Shown piece after piece: positions 25,427 to 34,595 of a stretch of DNA of 64,000 bases. Position 1 is the first letter of the stretch; every line of letters starts with the position of its first letter. The position numbers and the translations under genes are program-made. Below the pieces are notes generated by a model, which made no database searches, had not been told where the DNA came from, and saw only the letters and a program-made list of their open reading frames with translations. This DNA comes from Pseudovibrio sp000156235. GTDB lineage: Bacteria > Pseudomonadota > Alphaproteobacteria > Rhizobiales > Stappiaceae. The stretch lies in NCBI RefSeq assembly GCF_000156235.1, contig NZ_DS996809.1, positions 434,001 through 498,000 of the forward strand, in the 5' to 3' direction.

Positions 25427-26392
25427 ATGGCTGTATATACCGATGTTTCCGATGAAGAGCTGGGCGCCTTCATCGACCGTTTCAACATTGGCGCACTGCT
25501 CTCCTACAAGGGCATTGCCGAAGGCGTTGAGAACTCCAACTATCTGGTTCATACGGAGACGGGCTATTACATCCTGACGCTCTACGAAAAACGCGTTAAT
25601 CCTGATGATTTACCGTTTTTTCTGGGCCTGATGCAGCATCTCGCCGGGAAAGGCCTCAACTGCCCTACTCCGCTGATTGATCGCGATGGGCAGATGCTGG
25701 GTGAGCTGGCAGGACGTCCTGCTGCCATGGTCACATTCCTTGATGGTATGTGGGTACGCAAACCGCAGCTGGTGCATTGCTCTGAGCTGGGCAAAGGCAT
25801 GGCGCGGATGCACCTGGCTGGCGCTGACTTTGAGATCAAGCGTCCAAACTCCCTGAGCGTTGATGGCTGGGCGCCTTTGCTGGATGCAAGCCGCGACCGT
25901 GCGCATGAGGTGAAGGCGGGCCTTGCTGAAGAGCTGACAGCTGAGCTGGATGAGTTGCAGGCGCTGTGGCCTAAGGATCTACCAAGCGGTGTGATTCACG
26001 CGGATCTGTTCCCGGATAACGTTTTCTATCTGGGCAAGGAACTTTCCGGCCTGATCGACTTCTACTTTGCCTGTAATGATGCCTTTGCTTATGACGTGGC
26101 GATCTGCATCAATGCGTGGTGCTTTGAGCCGGATGGCATGTTCAACGTGACAAAAGCACGTGCGCTGCTGGAAGGCTATCGCAGTGTGCGTCCGTTCAGC
26201 GAGCTGGAGTTCGACAATCTGCCGTTGCTGTGCCGCGGTGCTGCGCTGCGCTTCCTGCTGACACGTCTTTATGACTGGCTGTCTGTGCCGGAAGGCGCGC
26301 TGGTTGTTCCAAAAGATCCACTTGAATACCTGCGCAAACTTAGGTTCCATCGTGGCGTATCCAATGCGAGTGCATACGGGCTGGATAAATGA
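25427..26392 (+). CDS. thrB: Homoserine kinase, ThrB2 (APH-fold) type
   Basis: Phosphorylates homoserine in threonine synthesis, feeding ThrC, whose gene is about 8 kb away. The 321 residues have the aminoglycoside-phosphotransferase-like fold rather than the GHMP fold. The early block is GIAEGVENSNYLVHTETGYYILTLYE. The catalytic loop is VIHADLFPDNVFY (around 187-199) and the metal-binding Asp lies in GLIDFYFACNDAFAYDVAI. The stop overlaps the rnhA start by 4 bp. Confidence 0.95.
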   Translation: MAVYTDVSDEELGAFIDRFNIGALLSYKGIAEGVENSNYLVHTETGYYILTLYEKRVNPDDLPFFLGLMQHLAGKGLNCPTPLIDRDGQMLGELAGRPAAMVTFLDGMWVRKPQLVHCSELGKGMARMHLAGADFEIKRPNSLSVDGWAPLLDASRDRAHEVKAGLAEELTAELDELQALWPKDLPSGVIHADLFPDNVFYLGKELSGLIDFYFACNDAFAYDVAICINAWCFEPDGMFNVTKARALLEGYRSVRPFSELEFDNLPLLCRGAALRFLLTRLYDWLSVPEGALVVPKDPLEYLRKLRFHRGVSNASAYGLDK

Positions 26393-26841
26393 GCGATACC
26401 AAACGTGTTGAGACGTGGACGGACGGAGCGTGCTCCGGCAACCCCGGGCCTGGAGGCTGGGGTGTGCTGCTTCGCTTTGGCGAGCATGAGAAAGAACTGT
26501 GCGGCGGCGAGTCAGCCACGACCAACAACCGTATGGAACTGATGGCGGCTATTCAGGCACTCGAAACCCTGAAGCGTCCTTGCGCGGTGGATTTGTATAC
26601 CGACAGCTCTTACGTGAAGAACGGCATCACGCAGTGGATGCACAACTGGAAGCGTAAAGGTTGGCGGACGGCCTCCAACTCTCCGGTCAAAAACGCAGAT
26701 CTCTGGCAGCAGCTAGATTCGGCTGCACAGCGTCATGATGTTTCATGGCATTGGGTGAAAGGCCACGCCGGACACGAAGAGAACGAACGCGCTGATGAGC
26801 TGGCACGGAAGGGTATGAAGCCCTTTCAGAAGTCCAAGTAA
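26389..26841 (+). CDS. rnhA: Ribonuclease HI
   Basis: Degrades RNA in RNA-DNA hybrids. The 150 residues have all four catalytic acids: Asp in WTDGACSGNPGPGGWG, Glu in NNRMELMAAIQAL, Asp in YTDSSYVKNGI and Asp in HAGHEENERADELA. The basic handle region (MHNWKRKGWRTASNSPVKN) is present as in E. coli RNase HI. The ATG overlaps the thrB stop in an ATGA, suggesting coupled translation. Confidence 0.97.
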   Translation: MSDTKRVETWTDGACSGNPGPGGWGVLLRFGEHEKELCGGESATTNNRMELMAAIQALETLKRPCAVDLYTDSSYVKNGITQWMHNWKRKGWRTASNSPVKNADLWQQLDSAAQRHDVSWHWVKGHAGHEENERADELARKGMKPFQKSK

Positions 26842-26864
26842 GTCGGGAAGGTTCGGACGCACGC

Positions 26865-27794
26865 ATGGAAAGCCCGCTTCCCCGCTCCCGGCTGGATAAA
26901 CCTGAGAAGAAGCCTCGCAAAGCCAAACGCGTGCTTATTCTTGCAAATCCAACGGCCACGTCCTTCCGCTTTCAGCGCATCACGGAGATCGTGAAGTGTC
27001 TGGAAGAGGCTGGGATGAAGGTGGAGCTGAAGCTGACCAACCGTGCCAGTGAGATTACCGAGACCTGCACTGATCCAGACCTGAATACGGATATTCTGGC
27101 GATTGCTGGCGGTGATGCGTCCGTCAGTGAAGCAGCCTCTGCCATGCTGGGGCGTGGAATGAAGCCGCATCTTGCGATCATCCCATTTGGCACGGCCAAC
27201 GTACTGGCACATGAACTAGGCGTGCCGAGCGCGCCGAAAGAGATCGCCAAGGCCATCATCGCCGGTAAGACGCAGAAGCTGCACAACGGTTATGCCAATG
27301 GGCGACCGTTTTTCCTATCGACGTCTACGGGCTTTGATGCAGAAATGGTGCATGTCGTACCATTGCGCCTGAAGCGTCGTTATGGTCGCTTTGCGTCTCT
27401 CTTCATAGCTGCTCAGCTGGCGTTCTCTCGCCGCAAAGGCAGCTTTAAAGTGCGAGCTGATGGTGAAGAACTGCAGTGCGCCATGGCATTGATCACCAAT
27501 GGCCGTTACTACGCCGGAAAACATCTGGTGGTGCCTGAGGCTTCTATTTTGGAGAAGCAGTTGCACCTACTCACCTTCAAAGAGGATGGTGCCTGGGCGC
27601 TCTTCAAATACGCATGCCGCTTACTTACTGGCAGCGTGGTAAAATCGCGCAATGTTGAGTGCCGGACCATCAAAACAGCTCGCATTGAAGCCTATCGTGC
27701 TGCGGCTGTTCAGATTGATGGAGAGCCATTTGGCGGGACACCGCTTGAAGTTTCTGTCGGTGACTGTGAACTGACTGTGATCTGCGGAAACTAG
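26865..27794 (+). CDS. Diacylglycerol-kinase-catalytic-domain protein with altered motif
   Basis: Protein of 309 residues of the DAGK_cat/LCB5 superfamily (lipid or sphingoid kinases, NAD-kinase-like fold). Strand-helix pattern RVLILANPTA is followed by LAIAGGDASVSEAASAML and LAIIPFGTANVLAHELG, then a C-terminal beta sandwich ending VQIDGEPFGG. The usual ATP-site motif GGDGT is GGDAS here (residues 82-86), and the first NPxSG motif is NPTAT. These are departures from the active-kinase consensus, so activity is uncertain. It follows rnhA by 23 bp and may be in the operon. The first 20 residues are basic and probably disordered. Confidence 0.8.
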   Translation: MESPLPRSRLDKPEKKPRKAKRVLILANPTATSFRFQRITEIVKCLEEAGMKVELKLTNRASEITETCTDPDLNTDILAIAGGDASVSEAASAMLGRGMKPHLAIIPFGTANVLAHELGVPSAPKEIAKAIIAGKTQKLHNGYANGRPFFLSTSTGFDAEMVHVVPLRLKRRYGRFASLFIAAQLAFSRRKGSFKVRADGEELQCAMALITNGRYYAGKHLVVPEASILEKQLHLLTFKEDGAWALFKYACRLLTGSVVKSRNVECRTIKTARIEAYRAAAVQIDGEPFGGTPLEVSVGDCELTVICGN

Positions 27795-28059
27795 AACAGT
27801 CTTTCCCTTCTGCGCTTCATTTGATGGCTACAACCTCAAATTTACGTAGTGCTTCCCGCAGGTTATAACCTGCACGTCACCCTTACATATTTTAGAGTTG
27901 AAACTTTTCCAATTTAGCTCGTGAAATGAGTAGCTTAAGCAATGTACGCTACCTGGTCACGCGTTAACATCTGCGCAATATATAGTTGATACTGCGTATG
28001 TAAGTTTCCAAACTAACGATTCTAGTTATTGCATTTTTGACGTAAAGGCCGGCGGTCTC

Positions 28060-28347
28060 ATGATGTTGCCTCGACCGAAACTTTTAGAGATAGAAAACAG
28101 AGGCCATAAACGGCATTCCTGCCACTGGCCTGCAGTGTTGTTTACAGACAACTTCAACCGATCCTGTGTGATTGAGGACATCAGCAATGGCGGATGCCGT
28201 TTGCTGGTCAACACGGGCAAGTTGACTTCAGGGTCTAGCGTGAAGATTCAGGTGCCAGCCCGCAAGCTTTCGTTCACGGGCAAGATTGTCTGGCTTCACT
28301 GCGAAGAAGCAGGCATCAAGTTCACGTCCAAACCTGCTCGCCTTTGA
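28060..28347 (+). CDS. PilZ-domain c-di-GMP-binding protein
   Basis: Stand-alone PilZ domain of 95 residues. It has the bipartite c-di-GMP signature: RGHKR (RxxxR, residues 14-18), and DISNGG (D/NxSxxG) about 30 residues later, then a beta-barrel core (SVKIQVP, FTGKIVWLHCEEAGIKF). Expected to act as a c-di-GMP receptor. It is convergent with the carboxypeptidase gene, 15 bp apart. A membrane EAL protein gene lies 1.3 kb away, so both could belong to one signalling circuit, but nothing in the sequence links them directly. Confidence 0.88.
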   Translation: MMLPRPKLLEIENRGHKRHSCHWPAVLFTDNFNRSCVIEDISNGGCRLLVNTGKLTSGSSVKIQVPARKLSFTGKIVWLHCEEAGIKFTSKPARL

Positions 28348-28362
28348 GCGTAGCTGGGTGAG

Positions 28363-29421
28363 TTACTGTGGTTTAGGCGTTGGCAGCGGGCTTCCAAAAC
28401 CGATCGCAACCTTCCATGTACGGATGCTGTAGCTTTTGTGCTCTGTGCGGGCTTTCAGGTAGCTCTTGTTCTTGCCGATCCCCATTGGGTAGCGCTTGTT
28501 CTGTTGCGCTTCGTAGGCTTTGCTTTGGCTGGTGCAAATCCGTTTGCGCATGTCTTCAGGCTGCCGCTGCAGGTCGTTTGCAATATCCTCGAGCTGTTGA
28601 CCATTTGGTCCCAACTCTCCAGTCATAGCCTCAGTCAGAAGTTTTGCAGCCCGTTCGCTGCGTTCCCGCCCGGTTGTTGCTCCGAGTACGACGGCCATAT
28701 AGCGCTGCCCTCCCCGGTCTGTCAGTGCAACGATGTTACGGCCCGAGGAACAAACAAAGCCTGTCTTCATACCAACGGTTCCCGGCAGTCTTGTGAGCAA
28801 CTCATTGAAGGATGTGATTGCCTTGCCATCAATGGTGACTTTCGATGTGGCGAACACGTCGTGATACTGCGGGTAACCTAGGTAGATTTCTCGCGCCAGT
28901 ACGGCCAGATCACGGGCGGATGTTTGCTGGGTGGCATCAAACAATCCATTGGCATTGGCAAAATGGCTGGCTGTCATGCCAAGGCGCCGTGCTGTGGCAT
29001 TCATCCGCTGCACAAAGGCCTCTTCGCTGCCGGCAACGCTCTCTGCAAGTGCAACGGCAACATCATTGGCTGACCCGACAAGAACCGCATAAATGGCATC
29101 TTGCAGCGTCATGACGCTTCCGACCTTCAGGCCCGACTTCAAAGAGGCCTGCCTCATTGCCCATGGCGACATCACCACAGACGTTTCGTGGTCGATTTCT
29201 CTGTTTGCAAGAGCTTCGAAGGTGACAAGCGCTGTCATCAGCTTGGTAGTAGAAGCCGGATACCACGGATCGCCAGCATCTTCCGCATAGAGCACACTCT
29301 GCGTGTCCAGATTCAGCAGCAAGGATGGTGTGGCACTTGCTGGTGCGAGGCTACCATATGAAATCAGGATCAGGCCCAGAGCGGCGTGCACTTTTCGACA
29401 CGCATTACCAAAACAAAACAT
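28363..29421 (-). CDS. D-alanyl-D-alanine carboxypeptidase (PBP5/6 class)
   Basis: Periplasmic serine carboxypeptidase that trims peptidoglycan pentapeptides. A signal peptide covers about residues 1-30 (ending APASATP). The three active-site motifs are in order: SxxK as PASTTKLMTAL, SxN as VGSANDVAVAL and KTG as VGMKTGFVCSSGRN. The 352-residue protein ends in a basic tail (KNKSYLKARTEHKSYSIRTWKVAIGFGS), without the PBP5 C-terminal amphipathic anchor. It is encoded alone, convergent with the PilZ gene. Confidence 0.93.
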   Translation of the reverse strand: MFCFGNACRKVHAALGLILISYGSLAPASATPSLLLNLDTQSVLYAEDAGDPWYPASTTKLMTALVTFEALANREIDHETSVVMSPWAMRQASLKSGLKVGSVMTLQDAIYAVLVGSANDVAVALAESVAGSEEAFVQRMNATARRLGMTASHFANANGLFDATQQTSARDLAVLAREIYLGYPQYHDVFATSKVTIDGKAITSFNELLTRLPGTVGMKTGFVCSSGRNIVALTDRGGQRYMAVVLGATTGRERSERAAKLLTEAMTGELGPNGQQLEDIANDLQRQPEDMRKRICTSQSKAYEAQQNKRYPMGIGKNKSYLKARTEHKSYSIRTWKVAIGFGSPLPTPKPQ

Positions 29422-29620
29422 GCAGCTATTAAACTCAGATAAGGAAAAGAGAGCCGGACCAGATGCCCTTAGAAAATTGCCTCGAGTGTGTCACCACCTG
29501 AGTTATTCAGAGAATACACAGAGGTGAATGATCAAAATTTCTCCAGCAATGCTGCTAAAGCCGAGTGATCACAAAATTCCCTTGTAACCACTCGGAGCCT
29601 TTTGGCTTTGACAGCCCGTG

Positions 29621-32509
29621 TTAGCTCTGATTACTGCGGTCCTGCTGAGCGAACTGCTCTTTGAGCATGCGGCCAGCTTCAGCAGCGCGCATTGGCTGAC
29701 CGAAGTGGAAGCCCTGCACGTACTCGCAGCCCAGCTGGAACAGCTCCAGCGCGTCGGATTCAGTTTCAGCGCCTTCAGCAACCACTTCCATGCCAAGATC
29801 ATGGCCCAGTGCAACGATGGTGCGCAGGATGACAGGGCGTGCGCTCTGGCCGTTTGGACGGACGAAGGACTGGTCGATCTTGATGGTGTCGAACTGGAAG
29901 CGCTGCAGGTAGCTCAGGGATGAATAGCCGGTGCCGAAGTCATCAAGAGACAGACCAGCACCCAGACCTTTCAGGCGTTCAAGAACCTGCACGGAGAATT
30001 CTGGGTTCTGCATGACCAGAGACTCGGTCAGTTCCAGCTTCAGGGAGCCCGGAGTGAGCGCGGTGCGTGCCAGAACAGCTTTCACATCGTTGATCAGATC
30101 AGGCTTCAGCAGCTGGCGGCTTGAGATGTTTACGGAGACAAACAGCGGCAGAGCGTGTTTAAACTCGCGTTGCCATTGTGCCAGCTGACGCGCGCCTTTT
30201 TCCATCACACGTAGACCGAGCTCGTTGATCAGGCCGCTTTGCTCAGCAACCGGAATAAACTCGGATGGTGGGATCAGGCCGCGGCTTGGGTGTTCCCAGC
30301 GCGCCAGAGCTTCGAAGCCCGCAGTGGTCTTATCAGACAGACGCACGATTGGCTGGAAGACAACCTTGATCTCATCTTTCTCAAGAGCGGAGCGCAGGTC
30401 GTTGTCCAGAGCAAGTGTATTGCTGGCCACTGGCTTCAGTGTCGGGCGGAAGATCTCAATGCGGTCCCCACCAAGGCGCTTGGCGTGGTTGAGTGCGATT
30501 TCAGCATCGCGCATCAGATCCGTTGCTTTTTCAGGGCCACCGTCAAAGATTGAAGCACCAATGGACGCCGTCAGGAACACTTCCTGATCGCCAAAGGTGA
30601 CTGGTGTACGCAGAGACTTGCGCAGCTCATCTGCAAAGGAAGCAATACGGGTTGCGTCCTGCTCAGAGATCATGAGCACCGCGAAGGTGTCTGCGGAGAT
30701 GCGAGACAGGGAGTCCTGTGGCTTGATCAAACGAGACAGGCGACGCGCTGCGGTGAGCAGCATGGAGTCACCAGCGGTCTGGCCGATGCTGTCGTTGACC
30801 TGCTTGAAGCGGTCGAGGTCGATCAGGATCACAGTTGGGTTGCCGCTGCCTTCTGCTCTGGAGCGAGCCAGCGCAGCGACGAGACGGTCCATGAACAGTT
30901 CGCGGTTTGGCAGGCCGGTCAGATTGTCATGCACGGCATCGTGCATCAGGCGTTCTTCAGCGGTCTTCTGCGAGGTGATGTCCAGCAGCGTACCAACGCA
31001 GCGGATGACTTCCCCATCAGAGCCGAGCACCGGACGGGCGCGCATCTTGAACCAGCGGTAATGGCCGTCTTCTCCACGGAGGCGGAACGCCTGATTGACG
31101 CGGCCACGGCGGTGGTCGATTACAGCATCCAGAGTGCCACGGAACAGGTCACGATCCTGCGGGTGCAGAATTTCGAGCCAGAGGCGCGCGGGTCCATCCA
31201 GGAGGCCCGGCTTGATGCCAAGCGCTTCTTCAAGGCCGCCGCTGGTGTGAATCTTGTCACGGTCCACATCCCAGTCCCAGATGATGTCGCCTGAGCCTGT
31301 CAGAGCCAGCGCGCGGCGCTCAACATCGCTCACCACGGAGTGGGAGAGACCGGAGCCAGCAAAGGCGTGCTGCATGACCGTGAAGCCGAGTAGCAGAACA
31401 AAGAGAACGAGACCACCTGCCAAAGCTGGCTGCACCAGATCGCTCTGCAGCATGCCGGTTGTTGCCATCCATGCTGCAAACAGCCATGCGAGGAACAGGA
31501 ACCATGTCGGCAGCAGCATAATCGCGCGCTCAAACCCACGGACGGTGAGCATCAGAATGACGCCAAAGCCAGCAATCGCCACACCGCCCATCAGGATACG
31601 AGAGATACCCGCTGCGATGGTTGGGTCCCAAAGGGCCAGACCGAACAGGCTGATCACTGTGATGAACAGGCCAATGGCAAGGTGCGTGTAATGAATGTGC
31701 CAGCGGTTAAGGCCGAGATAGGCGTAAAGGAAAACCACAAGGGCGGCTGTCAGACTGATCTCCGCGACCGCTCGATAAAGCTGGTCATCCCCCAGCGTTC
31801 GCCCGAAGACCAAATTCCAGAACCCGAAGTCGATACACAAATAGACCAGAACAGCCCATGCAAGCGCTGCTGTCGCTGGGAACAGGACGGTTCCCTTCAC
31901 CACAAACAGGATAGTGAGGAACAGCGCTAGCAGGCCTGCGATACCAAGCACAATACCGCGGTAAAGCGTATAGGCGTTGATGTTGTCCTTGTAGGCCTCA
32001 GGCTTCCAAAGGCGGATTTCCGGCAGGCTTGGGGTGTTCACTTCTGCAATGAAAGTTACGTTTGCACCTGGATCCAGCGTGATGCGGTAGATGTCGGCTT
32101 CGGTGCTGCGCTCGCGGATTGGCGGGATGCCCTGACTCGGTGTCAGGGAGACGATGCGGCGCTGTCCAAGGTCCGGCACCAGCACACCACCGCCGGTCAT
32201 CTTGTAGTACGGCGCAACAAGCAAGCGGTCGATCTGCTCTTCACCCGGGTTGGAGAGTGCGAACACAGCCCAGGAGCTGGCGGTATCATCAACGGAGCGC
32301 ACCTCGATGCGGCGGACGATGCCATCAGAATCTGGAGCGGTGGAGACCTGAATGCTTTTACTGGTGTTTGGATAGATATCGACAGAGCCGGTCAGATCGA
32401 GTGCATCAACGTCCTTCGGGACGACAATCGCCTCCAAAGCTAGAGCTTGTGATGCAACCACAATGAGCAGGAGAGCGCTTAACAGAACAGCCTGAATAAC
32501 GTTCTGCAT
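29621..32509 (-). CDS. Membrane PAS-GGDEF-EAL protein (probable c-di-GMP phosphodiesterase)
   Basis: About 962 residues. A signal-like N-terminus leads to a periplasmic sensory domain (roughly 30-200), then six to seven membrane helices (roughly 205-415), a PAS/PAC domain (about 430-550), GGDEF (560-710) and EAL (720-960). The GGDEF motif is degraded to SADTF, so cyclase activity is unlikely. The EAL domain keeps its catalytic set: FEALARWEHP, VNISSRQL, LELTESLV, LDDFGTGYSSLSYL, KIDQSFVR, VAEGAETE and VQGFHFGQP. It should hydrolyse c-di-GMP, perhaps with the GGDEF as a regulatory part. I use the ATG at 32509. An upstream in-frame GTG (32545) also has no ribosome site. It follows the GNAT gene. 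Confidence 0.92.
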   Translation of the reverse strand: MQNVIQAVLLSALLLIVVASQALALEAIVVPKDVDALDLTGSVDIYPNTSKSIQVSTAPDSDGIVRRIEVRSVDDTASSWAVFALSNPGEEQIDRLLVAPYYKMTGGGVLVPDLGQRRIVSLTPSQGIPPIRERSTEADIYRITLDPGANVTFIAEVNTPSLPEIRLWKPEAYKDNINAYTLYRGIVLGIAGLLALFLTILFVVKGTVLFPATAALAWAVLVYLCIDFGFWNLVFGRTLGDDQLYRAVAEISLTAALVVFLYAYLGLNRWHIHYTHLAIGLFITVISLFGLALWDPTIAAGISRILMGGVAIAGFGVILMLTVRGFERAIMLLPTWFLFLAWLFAAWMATTGMLQSDLVQPALAGGLVLFVLLLGFTVMQHAFAGSGLSHSVVSDVERRALALTGSGDIIWDWDVDRDKIHTSGGLEEALGIKPGLLDGPARLWLEILHPQDRDLFRGTLDAVIDHRRGRVNQAFRLRGEDGHYRWFKMRARPVLGSDGEVIRCVGTLLDITSQKTAEERLMHDAVHDNLTGLPNRELFMDRLVAALARSRAEGSGNPTVILIDLDRFKQVNDSIGQTAGDSMLLTAARRLSRLIKPQDSLSRISADTFAVLMISEQDATRIASFADELRKSLRTPVTFGDQEVFLTASIGASIFDGGPEKATDLMRDAEIALNHAKRLGGDRIEIFRPTLKPVASNTLALDNDLRSALEKDEIKVVFQPIVRLSDKTTAGFEALARWEHPSRGLIPPSEFIPVAEQSGLINELGLRVMEKGARQLAQWQREFKHALPLFVSVNISSRQLLKPDLINDVKAVLARTALTPGSLKLELTESLVMQNPEFSVQVLERLKGLGAGLSLDDFGTGYSSLSYLQRFQFDTIKIDQSFVRPNGQSARPVILRTIVALGHDLGMEVVAEGAETESDALELFQLGCEYVQGFHFGQPMRAAEAGRMLKEQFAQQDRSNQS

Positions 32510-32611
32510 GCGCTGACAATAAGTCCCTGACACCGGCTTCTCCACGATAACGAAAAATTAACTGAATTCCTTGCCAAGATCATTACATCGTCAAGGCGCC
32601 AGTTTCATGGT

Positions 32612-33259
32612 TCAAGCATGTGTTACAGGCAATTTATCCCCATCTGCCTCTGATTGTGGCAGCACTTTGGCTGGTAAAGGCGCAGAATCCCGGATTTTGC
32701 CAAACAAAATATGGTCTTGCCACATTCCGTTGATGAACAAATAGGAAGGTGCGTAACCCAATTCAGAGAATCCGACCTTTGTTAAAAGTGCTCTGGAGAC
32801 TTCATTGGAGGGTAAGCAGGCGGCTTCGATACGATGCAAGTGCAGATCATTGAAGCAGAAGCAGCAGACCCGTGTGACCGCTTCTTTCATGTACCCACTA
32901 CCTGCAAACTGAGCGCCCATCCAATAGCCCAATGAGGTTGCCTGCGCGACACCGCGTCGGACATTGGAGAGGTTTAGGCCACCCAGCAGCTCATCCGTAT
33001 CCCGATTGAACAGGAAGAATGGATAGTGAGAACCTTCGCGTATGTTGCGATTGTAGCGACGGATGCGTTTGCGAAAGGACGTCTTGGTCAGGTCATCGGC
33101 TGGCCATGTCGGTTCCCATGGCTGCAGAAAGTCTCTGCTGCGTGCGCGAAGATCAGCCCATTGGGCGAAGTCCGCCATGGAGGGTGCGCGCAGATAGAGG
33201 CGCTGGGTGGTCAGAGTCGCAAGAGACTGGGGAGATGTGCTTGTTTTAAAAAATGACAC
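32612..33259 (-). CDS. GNAT acetyltransferase, RimJ-like
   Basis: N-acetyltransferase of 215 residues, close to the ribosomal-protein acetyltransferase RimJ. It has LTTQRLYLRAPSMADF at the start, LGGLNLSNVRRGVAQATSLGYWMG in the core, the acetyl-CoA loop region GSGYMKEAVTRVCCFCF, and LHLHRIEAACLPSNEVSRALLTKVGFSELG, which is characteristic of RimJ/RimL. The row thrC, M16 peptidase, rimJ-like, GGDEF-EAL on one strand is, as far as I recall, conserved in related alphaproteobacteria, so it may be an operon. Confidence 0.9.
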   Translation of the reverse strand: MSFFKTSTSPQSLATLTTQRLYLRAPSMADFAQWADLRARSRDFLQPWEPTWPADDLTKTSFRKRIRRYNRNIREGSHYPFFLFNRDTDELLGGLNLSNVRRGVAQATSLGYWMGAQFAGSGYMKEAVTRVCCFCFNDLHLHRIEAACLPSNEVSRALLTKVGFSELGYAPSYLFINGMWQDHILFGKIRDSAPLPAKVLPQSEADGDKLPVTHA

Positions 33260-33323
33260 AGCTTCTCTCCCCTCTAAACTAGAGCTCCATTATGCAGAAA
33301 GCGTAGCCTGAAATGCAACAGGC

Positions 33324-34595
33324 TTATGCCTTGATGCCAGCCAAACGCTCTTTTAGTTCAGCATAATTTAGCATAGGTGCCTTCGGTCCAACCTTCACAA
33401 ATGTGGGATTGTCGGTGGCAAACAGCTTTTCAGCCAGCACCTGCAATCGATCAGCAGAAACGGCGTTGAGGCGCTTCTCCAGCTCTTCGATCGCAACCGG
33501 ATGACCGTAGATCATCACCTGACGCGCCAGCTGTCCTGCACGTGCTGCTGGGCTTTCCAGAGCCATCAGCAAGCCGGAGCGCAGCTGTGCTTTAGCGCGG
33601 GACACTTCCTTCTCAGAAACACCTTTTGCGATCTCTTTCAGCTGATCGACAAGCACTTCTGTCAGTTCAGCGGCGTCTTCCGGTCCGGTTGCAGCATGCA
33701 CGCCAAAGAAGCCAGTGTCTGCGAAGGCCCAATGGAAGGCATAGACAGAGTAGCAAAGGCCGCGCTTTTCACGCACTTCCTGGAAGAGGCGCGAGGACAT
33801 GCCACCGCCAAGGATGGAAGCCAGCACCTGAACGGCGTAATAATCTTCGTGCTCGTAAGGCAAGCCTTCGAAACCGAGGATGATCTGCAGTTCCTGCAGG
33901 TCGCGCTCAATGGCGCCTTCCCCGCCCACATACTGAGCCAGATTGTCTTCATCCGGTGCAGAGTTGGAAAGCTTGGAGAAGTTGGCTCTTGCCAGATCTA
34001 CAAGCGCTTCATGCTCTACAGCACCTGCTGCGGCGAGTACCATGTCGGATGCGGTGTACTTGCGCTCAACGTACTGGCGGATCGCGTCTGCGGAGAAGCC
34101 GTTTACGGTTTCCGGAGTTCCAAGGATCGGGCGACCGAGTGGCTGGTTTGGCCATGCGGTTTCCAGCAGAACATCAAAGACCTGATCATCAGGCGTGTCC
34201 TGTGCAGCGCCAATTTCCTGAAGGATAACGTGTTTTTCACGCGCGAGCTCATCAGCATCGATGATGGAGTCCTGCAGGATATCGGAGAGAATATCCAGTC
34301 CCAGAGGCACATCATCGGCCAGTGTGCGCACGTAGTAATTTGTATGCTCAACACTTGTGGAGGCATTCATCTCGCCGCCAACGGCTTCGATTTCCTCGGC
34401 AATCTCGCGGGCATTCCGCTTGGTGGTGCCTTTGAATGCCATGTGTTCAAGCAGGTGTGTGATGCCGTTCTCTTGCTCACCTTCTGAGCGGGAGCCAGCT
34501 TTCACCCATATCCCAAGAGCCGTTGTCTTGAGGTACTCCATTTGATCAGTAACTACAGTCAGGCCATTTTCTAGTTTTGTTAGTTTGACCGCCAT
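33324..34595 (-). CDS. M16-family zinc peptidase (mitochondrial-processing-peptidase-like)
   Basis: Zinc peptidase of 423 residues with the inverted motif HxxEH (THLLEHMAFKGTTKR, residues about 47-51) and the third ligand Glu in EKHVILQEIGAAQDTPDD about 75 residues on. Both halves of the M16 fold are present, with GGGMSSRLFQEVREKRGLCYSVYAF in the C-terminal half. Family members process or degrade peptides. There is no signal peptide, so it is probably cytoplasmic. Its ATG shares bases with the thrC stop (TAATG), so translation is likely coupled. Confidence 0.93.
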   Translation of the reverse strand: MAVKLTKLENGLTVVTDQMEYLKTTALGIWVKAGSRSEGEQENGITHLLEHMAFKGTTKRNAREIAEEIEAVGGEMNASTSVEHTNYYVRTLADDVPLGLDILSDILQDSIIDADELAREKHVILQEIGAAQDTPDDQVFDVLLETAWPNQPLGRPILGTPETVNGFSADAIRQYVERKYTASDMVLAAAGAVEHEALVDLARANFSKLSNSAPDEDNLAQYVGGEGAIERDLQELQIILGFEGLPYEHEDYYAVQVLASILGGGMSSRLFQEVREKRGLCYSVYAFHWAFADTGFFGVHAATGPEDAAELTEVLVDQLKEIAKGVSEKEVSRAKAQLRSGLLMALESPAARAGQLARQVMIYGHPVAIEELEKRLNAVSADRLQVLAEKLFATDNPTFVKVGPKAPMLNYAELKERLAGIKA

